Of a DNA stretch of 64,000 nt, positions 32,441 to 38,702 are shown in pieces (positions within the stretch are counted from its first letter, which is position 1; every line of letters begins with the position of its first letter). The position numbers and the translations under genes are program-made. The stretch is from CAZFZT01 sp964523675 (GTDB taxonomy: Bacteria > Planctomycetota > Phycisphaerae > Phycisphaerales > SM1A02). The notes under the pieces were generated by a model, which worked only from the letters and a program-made list of their open reading frames with translations, was not told where the DNA came from and searched no databases. The stretch lies in NCBI GenBank assembly GCA_964523675.1, contig CAZFZT010000005.1, positions 1-64,000 of the forward strand, read 5' to 3'.

Positions 32441-33910
32441 ATGCAGAACGAATCAAGAACGGATACCGGTCGCAGGCCCATTGGCTTGTATGTCGTCGCC
32501 ATCATCATCGTGGCGATCTCCACGTTCGTCGTTGCCGCGCTGCTGGTGACGATCATTCAGCGCAAGGCCGAGGAGCGCGTGCCGTTTGTGCGCGTCGTCG
32601 AGGTTAGTGAAGAGGTGATCGACCCGGCGGTGTGGGGCATGAACTGGCCGGACCAGTACGACTCCTACACGCGCACTGTGGACTATGAGGAAACGCGCTA
32701 CGGTGGCAGCGATGCCATTCCTGCGCAGAAACTCGATGAGCATCCCTGGCTGCGCAACATGTACTCCGGCTATGCATTTTCCCTTGATTATCGCGAAGCG
32801 CGCGGCCATGCGCACATGCTTTGGGATCAGGACCATACCGAGCGCGTGCTTCAGCGGCCGCAGCCCGGTGCATGTCTGCACTGCCACTCCTCGATCATTC
32901 CTGCATATCGCCACGTCGGCGATGGCGACATCATGGAGGGATTCCGTATCGTCAACAACATGACGTGGAACGAAGCGCGTAACCTCACCGATGCGCATGG
33001 CGAGATGCTCGTCGAACATCCTGTCTCATGTGTCGATTGCCATGACCCGCAATCAATGGCGCTGCGCGTCACGCGCCCCGGCTTTCTCAACGGCATTCGC
33101 GAACTCAAGGCGCATCAAGGTGTGGCAAACTACGACCCCAATCGAGACGCCACGCGCCAGGAAATGCGAACCTACGTCTGCGCGCAGTGTCACGTTGAAT
33201 ATTACTTCACGAAGCCGGACAACCAACTCACCTATCCATGGTCCGATGGCATACTTCTTGAAGAGATCGAAGCGTATTACGATGACTTCGATTTCTACGA
33301 CTGGGAGCATGGCATCACTGGCGCGAAGGTGCTCAAAGCGCAGCATCCTGAGTTTGAGATGTGGAGCCAGGGCACACATGCCGCCGCCGGCGTGGCGTGC
33401 GCGGACTGCCACATGCCGTACCGCCGTGTGGGAGCACTCAAAATTTCGGACCATCACGTGCGAAGCCCGCTACTTGATGTCGCTGCATCGTGCCAGGTGT
33501 GCCACCGCGTCTCCGAGAACGAACTGCTTCGCAGGGCGCACACGATTCAGGATCGTACAGTGTCGCTCATCAGCCGGGCGTCCGAAGCGCTTACTGACAT
33601 GATGGATGCGATCGTCGCAGCGCGCGAGGCCGGTGCGACTGATGAGCAGTTGGCGGATGCGCTGGCGCTGCACCGCCGGGCGCAGTTCCGCCTTGATTTC
33701 GTCTTCTCGGAGAACTCGCACGGTTTCCACGCACCGCAGGAGGCGGCTCGCTTACTCGCTGAAGCGATGGACTATGCGCGGCAGGGTGAAGCGGCCGCCA
33801 TCCGCGCCGCCGCCGCGCCTCAAGGCCCGCCGCGCCCCGTCGAACCAGAACCCGTGCATGGCGTGACACCGGACGAGGATGCCCCGCCGGGCGTGTATCG
33901 GCGTTACTAG
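32441..33910 (+). CDS. nrfA: Ammonia-forming cytochrome c nitrite reductase catalytic subunit
   Basis: Pentahaem enzyme reducing nitrite to ammonium. 489 residues with five CxxCH sites: CLHCH, CVDCH, CAQCH, CADCH, CQVCH. The catalytic haem is normally CxxCK; here the first site is CLHCH (C145-H149). Other active-site features are conserved: EARGHAH (Arg), CAQCHVEYYF (Tyr), KAQHPEFEMW and GTHAAAGVACADCHMP (His). An N-terminal membrane helix replaces a cleaved signal peptide. The C-terminal tail is Pro-rich. ATG 32441 is the first sensible start after the repeat element. Confidence 0.93.
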   Translation: MQNESRTDTGRRPIGLYVVAIIIVAISTFVVAALLVTIIQRKAEERVPFVRVVEVSEEVIDPAVWGMNWPDQYDSYTRTVDYEETRYGGSDAIPAQKLDEHPWLRNMYSGYAFSLDYREARGHAHMLWDQDHTERVLQRPQPGACLHCHSSIIPAYRHVGDGDIMEGFRIVNNMTWNEARNLTDAHGEMLVEHPVSCVDCHDPQSMALRVTRPGFLNGIRELKAHQGVANYDPNRDATRQEMRTYVCAQCHVEYYFTKPDNQLTYPWSDGILLEEIEAYYDDFDFYDWEHGITGAKVLKAQHPEFEMWSQGTHAAAGVACADCHMPYRRVGALKISDHHVRSPLLDVAASCQVCHRVSENELLRRAHTIQDRTVSLISRASEALTDMMDAIVAAREAGATDEQLADALALHRRAQFRLDFVFSENSHGFHAPQEAARLLAEAMDYARQGEAAAIRAAAAPQGPPRPVEPEPVHGVTPDEDAPPGVYRRY

Positions 33911-33943
33911 CGAGCATTCATCGAGCAACGATGCGCTCGACCA

Positions 33944-35959
33944 TCAACGACGCTGACGCGCACCACTCGCCTGCGGCTTGCGCTTTGCCGTATGCGATGC
34001 CCCCAGCACCGGCAGCGTCACCACGAACTCGCTGCCCTTGCCCGGCCCCTCGCTTCGCGCTTCAACAGTCCCATCGTGCATCTCGACAAGCCGCTTCACC
34101 AGCGTCAGGCCGATGCCCAGGCCGCTGCCACTGCGTTTCGTCCCTTCGTCCGCCTGCTCGTACATGCCGAAGATGCGGCCGAGCATCTCCCGGGGAATGC
34201 CAACGCCGGTGTCGGAGACTGCGATTCTCACATGATTGTCAACTCGCCGCACGCCCAGTGAAATCGCCCCACCCGGCTCGGTGTACCGAGCAGCGTTGGC
34301 GAGGAGGTTAATCACGATCTGCGCCAGCCGCGTGGGATCGGCTTCAAGGTAGATGGGCTCGTCCGGAATGTCGATCGTCAGCCGATGCTTCGCTTCATCG
34401 ATCTGCCACTGCATCGCACTGACGGCGTCTCGCAGCACCGGCTCCAGTTCCACGGTGGACTTGAACAGCGTCATCTTCCCGCTGCCGATGCGCGAGAAGT
34501 CGAGCAGTTCGTCCACAAGGCGCACGATGTTGCGCGTCTGCCGCTCCATCATGGCAAGCACGTCCGGAACGACCACCTTGTCATCACTGCTGCGATGAAG
34601 CATCTGCACTCCGGTGCGGATGGGCACGAGCGGATTGCGCAGCTCATGAGCAAGGGTCGCGATGAACTCATTCTTGCGCTGATCGGCCGCCTTCAGCTGC
34701 GCCTGGAGCCGCTCAAGTTCCGCGTTCTTGCGCGCAAGGTCGCGATGAGCCGTGATCAATTCATTGTTGAGACGAGACAGTTCGCCATAGACGGCTCGCT
34801 CGCCTTTCGCCGCCGGATACGCCGGCTGAGATTCCTCAAAGCCGCGAGGCACTCGCTCTGCCACGCGCGCTCGCTTCGAGGAATCCGCAATCAACGCCGC
34901 AGCCGAAGCGATCGCCTCGACTGCATCGCAAGCACAAGCATCAGCCCCAAGACGCTCCCACAACCCGCCGTCCACATTACACGGATAACCGCCGATGAGG
35001 ATCTTCGTCTCCTCCCCCACCTCCGCTCGTATGCGCGCAATCAACTGCTCCGCAGCCCGCAGGTGATACGCCATCGTCACCGAAATGAGCACCACATCCG
35101 GCTTGTGCTCCACAATTGAACGCACCACACCCGACGCCGGCACATTCGCGCCGAGATACACCGTATCCCAACCCTCCGCCTGAAAAAGATCCGTCACGAT
35201 GCGCAGGCCCATCTCATGCAGATCGCCCTCAACCGCCGCCGCAACGAGACGCCGGCCGGTGCGCTCATGAGCGAACAGCCGCGGATACAACTGCGCCATG
35301 ATCAACTGCGTCGCAGCCGTGCAGTAATGCTCCTGCGCCACGGTGATCGCGCCGCTCTGCCACAGGCGTCCCACCTCCTTCTGCACCGGCTGAAACACCT
35401 TCAGATAAACATCGCGCACACTCGCCCCGTTCTTCTCCGCGTTCAGAACGATCCGCATCGCCTCATGACGATCCGCGCGCAACAGCGCTTCCAGATACTG
35501 CTGCGCCAGCCATCCCACCGCCAGATCGCCATCAACCAGCGGCTGCGAAGCCAGCGCCACCACATCCGCCGCCTCCACCGCCGCATCGAAGATCGAACAC
35601 ACCTGCTCCGTCAACTCCTCCGGCAGTCGCTCACGCAGCACCTCCCGCACACAGGCCAGATGCTCATCGACATGCTCGCGCTCAACGCCGAACGCCACCA
35701 TCATCGGCCGCATCCACGCCACATACTCCGAAAGGATCGGCCCGCTGGAGTACGCCAGCGCGGTTGCGAGAAACGAGAGCGTGTACTCGGTGTCCTCAAC
35801 GCACTTCGCCCGACCGCGCTCGCCGTATCGCTCCAGCAACCCCGGCTGCTGCTCATACTGCCGCGCCACGATCGCCTCAGCGAGGACCGCCCGCTGCGCT
35901 TCGATGAACCCGCCAGCGTCGCCGAGTTGAGCTTGAGTCAGCATGATGCGTGATGACAT
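33944..35959 (-). CDS. Cobalamin-binding sensor histidine kinase (CarH-like input domain)
   Basis: 671 residues. N-terminal helical region (about 1-135), then a B12-binding module: four-helix cap with LWQSGAITVAQEH (W200-x9-E210-H211) and Rossmann part with D246-L-H248-E-M-G251, ISVTM and IGGYPCN. After a coiled coil (about 390-430) come HisKA (LAHELRNPLV, H438) and HATPase (NLLANAARYTEPGG, DTGVGIPREM, GSGLGIGLTLV). No receiver domain or adjacent regulator gene is visible. The W-x9-EH motif is the one known from adenosylcobalamin photoreceptors of the CarH group. The start is ATG 35959 (TTG 35962 is also possible). Confidence 0.88.
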   Translation of the reverse strand: MSSRIMLTQAQLGDAGGFIEAQRAVLAEAIVARQYEQQPGLLERYGERGRAKCVEDTEYTLSFLATALAYSSGPILSEYVAWMRPMMVAFGVEREHVDEHLACVREVLRERLPEELTEQVCSIFDAAVEAADVVALASQPLVDGDLAVGWLAQQYLEALLRADRHEAMRIVLNAEKNGASVRDVYLKVFQPVQKEVGRLWQSGAITVAQEHYCTAATQLIMAQLYPRLFAHERTGRRLVAAAVEGDLHEMGLRIVTDLFQAEGWDTVYLGANVPASGVVRSIVEHKPDVVLISVTMAYHLRAAEQLIARIRAEVGEETKILIGGYPCNVDGGLWERLGADACACDAVEAIASAAALIADSSKRARVAERVPRGFEESQPAYPAAKGERAVYGELSRLNNELITAHRDLARKNAELERLQAQLKAADQRKNEFIATLAHELRNPLVPIRTGVQMLHRSSDDKVVVPDVLAMMERQTRNIVRLVDELLDFSRIGSGKMTLFKSTVELEPVLRDAVSAMQWQIDEAKHRLTIDIPDEPIYLEADPTRLAQIVINLLANAARYTEPGGAISLGVRRVDNHVRIAVSDTGVGIPREMLGRIFGMYEQADEGTKRSGSGLGIGLTLVKRLVEMHDGTVEARSEGPGKGSEFVVTLPVLGASHTAKRKPQASGARQRR

Positions 35960-36117
35960 CAAAGTCTCTTCGAACGGCCTTCTCGGTCATGATATGGGTG
36001 TGGGCGGGATCGCGGAGGAACATCGAGTCCCCGCCGAAATTGCCGCGTCATCCGCAATGAAGGCCCCCAGAGTAGTGCCTCGGCCCTTCGAGTCGTGCCA
36101 CCAAGCGCGCCTCGATG

Positions 36118-36123
36118 TATCGT
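36118..36123 (+). promoter_or_regulatory. -10-like TATCGT of the VOC gene
   Basis: TATCGT ends 6 nt (GTAGTG) before ATG 36130. Confidence 0.4.
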
Positions 36124-36129
36124 GTAGTG

Positions 36130-36618
36130 ATGCCCAACATCATCACCTTCCTCACATTCAAGGACCAAGCCGAACAAGCCGCGCGGCTCTACACCTCCAT
36201 CTTCCCCGACTCGCGCATCACGCAGATCACGCACTACCCCGACCTCGGCCCGGACTTCCCGCACGCCCCCGGCAGCGTCATGACCGTCGCCTTCACACTT
36301 GGCGGGGGGGCCGGCCGCGAGTTTGTCGCGCTCAACGGCGGGCCGGAATTCGAGTTCGGCATGGGCTTCTCGCTCTCCGTGCAGTGCGACACGCAGGATG
36401 AAGTCGATCGCTATTGGAACGCACTCCTCCAAGACGGCGGCAAACCACTTGCCTGCGGCTGGCTCATCGACCGATTCGGCGTCCACTGGCAGATCAATCC
36501 GAGCATCCTCATTGAAACGCTCTCTGACCCCGACCGAGAGAAAGCGGCCCGCGCCATGAAGGCGATGATGGGCATGGTCAAGATCGACGCGGAGCAGATT
36601 CGCCAAGCCGTGCCCTGA
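36130..36618 (+). CDS. VOC superfamily protein (PhnB/3-dmu-9_3-mt type)
   Basis: 162 residues. The pattern NIITFLTFKDQAEQAARLYTSIFPDSRIT, then GREFVALNGGPEFEF, ALLQDGGKPLACGWLIDRFGVHWQI and the C-terminal KAARAMKAMMGMVKID is that of the PhnB-like (3-demethylubiquinone-9 3-methyltransferase-domain) subgroup of VOC proteins. The substrate is unknown; the family name should not be read as evidence for ubiquinone methylation. It is divergent from the cobalamin kinase. Confidence 0.85.
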   Translation: MPNIITFLTFKDQAEQAARLYTSIFPDSRITQITHYPDLGPDFPHAPGSVMTVAFTLGGGAGREFVALNGGPEFEFGMGFSLSVQCDTQDEVDRYWNALLQDGGKPLACGWLIDRFGVHWQINPSILIETLSDPDREKAARAMKAMMGMVKIDAEQIRQAVP

Positions 36619-36665
36619 TGCGGCTTCTCAGTGGTAAAAGTCTTTCTCAGATGTTCCGCATCTGT

Positions 36666-36671
36666 TATGCT
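36666..36671 (+). promoter_or_regulatory. -10-like TATGCT upstream of 36682
   Basis: TATGCT ends 10 nt before ATG 36682, just outside the usual 6-9 nt range. Confidence 0.25.
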
Positions 36672-36681
36672 GATTCGCGGC

Positions 36682-37113
36682 ATGAATGATCCCATATTCA
36701 CACCGGAGCAGGACGGGCTTTATGGCGATGTCACTCGTGAGCGAACACGTTCGACGAGCGTTGGCACATGGCTCCGCATCGGATGCCTCATCGTCGCGGT
36801 CATCACGATCGCGGTTATCGTCGCGGCCTATCTCAGCTGGGGCGCGTTGGTGAGGGCAGGGGTGGCAATGGACTTGGCGATCTATGAACGGGCTGCTCAG
36901 AACAGTCAGGGGATTTCCGCCGATGCGCAGCTCGCGTTTGCCGATGCCATCAATTCACTGCGCGATGTCAACGACCGGACCCGAATCGGCATCTTCAATT
37001 GGCTGCCCGTCGCAGAAGCGTGCGACGGCCCGGCGAACGCTGGCTCCTTCAATGAGCAGAGCTTCAATTCCTGCCACGAAAGCATGAAACGACTGCTCGG
37101 GCAGATGCCATGA
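36682..37113 (+). CDS. Single-span membrane protein, function unknown
   Basis: 143 residues from ATG 36682. One hydrophobic segment (about 29-52: LRIGCLIVAVITIAVIVAAYL) separates a short charged cytoplasmic N-terminus from an extracytoplasmic domain with a single CDGP...SCHE cysteine pair (EACDGPANAG, FNSCHESMK). An earlier in-frame start at 36631 is possible. No family recognised. It is followed by the GAGTACC array. Confidence 0.5.
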   Translation: MNDPIFTPEQDGLYGDVTRERTRSTSVGTWLRIGCLIVAVITIAVIVAAYLSWGALVRAGVAMDLAIYERAAQNSQGISADAQLAFADAINSLRDVNDRTRIGIFNWLPVAEACDGPANAGSFNEQSFNSCHESMKRLLGQMP

Positions 37114-37145
37114 CTGAAACAGTGAATGGTTAGATGGATAATATC

Positions 37146-37292
37146 GAGTACCGAGTACCGAGTACCGAGTACCGAGTACCGAGTACCGAGTACCGAGTAC
37201 CGAGTACCGCGCACCAAGTACCGAGTACCGAGTACCGAGTACCGCGCACCGAGCACCGAGTACCGAGTACGGAGTACCTAGTACCTGGTACC
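37146..37292 (+). repeat. Heptamer array (GAGTACC), 21 units in perfect phase
   Basis: The 147-bp array keeps an exact 7-bp phase throughout. Nine perfect copies come first (37146-37208), then variants such as GCGCACC, AAGTACC, GAGCACC, GAGTACG, TAGTACC and TGGTACC. It lies between the gene at 36682 and pabA and encodes nothing recognisable. Confidence 0.9.
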
Positions 37293-37367
37293 GAGGCGTG
37301 AGCACCAGCTCGCTCTTCGTTTACTCGGCACAGCCCGGCGCTTTCGGCACCGGCTGATCGCTACACT

Positions 37368-37373
37368 TACGAT
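37368..37373 (+). promoter_or_regulatory. -10-like TACGAT of pabA/trpG
   Basis: TACGAT ends 9 nt (CTGCCCGCA) before ATG 37383. Confidence 0.45.
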
Positions 37374-37382
37374 CTGCCCGCA

Positions 37383-37982
37383 ATGATCCTCCTCATCGAC
37401 AACTACGATTCCTTTACGTACAACCTCGTGCAGGGCGTCGGGTCGCTTGCGCCGCAGGTCGAACTGCACGTGGCGCGCAACGACAAGATCACGGTTGATG
37501 AGGCCGAGGCGATGGAGCCGACGCACCTGATCCTCTCGCCGGGCCCCTGCACACCTAAGGAATCGGGCGTTTGTGGCGAGATGATCGAGCGCTTCAAAGG
37601 TCGCATCCCCATCCTCGGCGTGTGTCTTGGGCATCAAACGATTGCGGATCGTCATGGCATGCTTGTCCATCGCCACCGTGTCCTGATGCATGGCAAGACG
37701 TCGGAGATTTACCACGACGAGAAGGGCGTCTTCCGCGGACTCTCGAATCCATTTACTGCCACCCGGTATCACTCGCTCATCGTCGATCGCGCGACAATCA
37801 ATGGCGAGTTCGTCGTGACGGCCTGGACCAGTGATGATGAGGTCATGGGGCTGCGCTGGACCGGTGAAGGGAGCGCGGCCGCGCCGCTCGAAGGGGTCCA
37901 ATTCCATCCGGAGAGTTTTCTCACGCTGGAAGGGCCGCGCCTGCTGGCGAACTTTCTTGAGATGGGTTCGGCCGGTCGGTAA
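37383..37982 (+). CDS. pabA: Anthranilate/aminodeoxychorismate synthase glutamine amidotransferase
   Basis: 199-residue class I glutaminase subunit that supplies ammonia to TrpE or PabB. The family opening ILLIDNYDSFTYNL, the SPGPCTPKESG loop, the nucleophile motif GVCLGHQTI (Cys about residue 81) and the triad HPES near residue 178 are present. Sequence alone does not separate TrpG from PabA; many bacteria use one protein for both. No partner chorismate-binding subunit is adjacent. Confidence 0.85.
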   Translation: MILLIDNYDSFTYNLVQGVGSLAPQVELHVARNDKITVDEAEAMEPTHLILSPGPCTPKESGVCGEMIERFKGRIPILGVCLGHQTIADRHGMLVHRHRVLMHGKTSEIYHDEKGVFRGLSNPFTATRYHSLIVDRATINGEFVVTAWTSDDEVMGLRWTGEGSAAAPLEGVQFHPESFLTLEGPRLLANFLEMGSAGR

Positions 37983-38004
37983 CCCACCGCGCCGCTGCTT
38001 CTTC

Positions 38005-38010
38005 TATCAT
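38005..38010 (+). promoter_or_regulatory. -10-like TATCAT of the gene at 38018
   Basis: TATCAT ends 7 nt (CCTTCCC) before ATG 38018. Confidence 0.45.
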
Positions 38011-38017
38011 CCTTCCC

Positions 38018-38449
38018 ATGAATGCAGCAATCAGCAATGACGCCACCGTGAAGGGCACGCTTCTCTCCGCAACCGACGAGCGGATCGAGTTGGCGGTGCC
38101 GCACTCGGATTACCGTTTGTTTCTCGTGCCTCTGGTGCCGGCGGCCACGCTCCAGCCATACATCGGCAAGCGCATCAAGGGCGTGATCCGCGCCGAGGCG
38201 CTGCGCATCCACGCAACGAGCCCGGCAACGGGTGGCGGGCGGTTCATCGAGCCCGTGATCGGCCCGCCGCGTATCGTCGCAGGTCGAATTCGTTCGGTGA
38301 ACAAGGACGCCAATGAACTCATCGTCGACCTCGGCGTGGCGTTCATCGTCACGCCGCTCCCGGAACAAGACTGGACCCCGCTGGTCGAAGGCCAGATGGT
38401 CAATTTCTACGTGCGAAGCGGCGCCACCTTCACGCCAGAGAGCGATTAA
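38018..38449 (+). CDS. Small beta-rich protein, function unknown
   Basis: 143 residues, no signal peptide or membrane segment. Two similar halves are rich in short strands (TVKGTLLSATDERIELAVP and IVAGRIRSVNKDANELIVDL), each resembling an OB-like barrel with G-x-I/L-x-x-(V/A) turns. No family recognised. It starts 35 nt after pabA, in the same direction but with its own TATCAT box. It ends directly at the octamer repeat cluster. Confidence 0.6.
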   Translation: MNAAISNDATVKGTLLSATDERIELAVPHSDYRLFLVPLVPAATLQPYIGKRIKGVIRAEALRIHATSPATGGGRFIEPVIGPPRIVAGRIRSVNKDANELIVDLGVAFIVTPLPEQDWTPLVEGQMVNFYVRSGATFTPESD

Positions 38450-38450
38450 A

Positions 38451-38484
38451 CAGGTCCACAGGTCCACAGGTCCACAAGTCCACA
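38451..38484 (+). repeat. Octamer array (ACAGGTCC), left arm
   Basis: Four 8-bp units: three perfect ACAGGTCC and one ACAAGTCC, then a partial copy. It is the reverse complement of the array at 38623-38694. Confidence 0.85.
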
Positions 38485-38524
38485 GCTGCGAGCAGGCATT
38501 GAGGCAGGAAGGGACAAGGGAAGA

Positions 38525-38594
38525 GCCAAAAGCCAAAATCCAAAAGCCAATAGCCAATAGCCAATAGCCAAGAGCCAAAAGCCAAGAGCCCAAG
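38525..38594 (+). repeat. Heptamer array (AGCCAAN) enclosed by inverted octamer arrays
   Basis: Ten 7-bp units: AGCCAAA twice, ATCCAAA, AGCCAAT three times, AGCCAAG, AGCCAAA, AGCCAAG, AGCCCAA. The final base of the unit varies in runs, suggesting unit-by-unit copying. Confidence 0.85.
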
Positions 38595-38622
38595 GCCGCC
38601 TCGCCACAGCCCTCTGTTGATT

Positions 38623-38694
38623 GTGGACCTGTGGACCTGTGGACCTGTGGACTTGTGGACTTGTGGACCTGTGGACTTGTGGACCTGTGGACTC
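38623..38694 (+). repeat. Octamer array (GTGGACCT), right arm
   Basis: Nine 8-bp units in exact phase: GTGGACCT three times, GTGGACTT twice, then GTGGACCT, GTGGACTT, GTGGACCT, GTGGACTC. It ends 8 bp before the stop codon of the subtilase gene. With the left arm it could form a long hairpin around the heptamer core. Confidence 0.85.
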
Positions 38695-38702
38695 TTCTCT
38701 CT

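Noticed and set aside
37146..37292. CRISPR-like array
   Set aside because: Units are 7 bp with no spacers; it is a tandem repeat.
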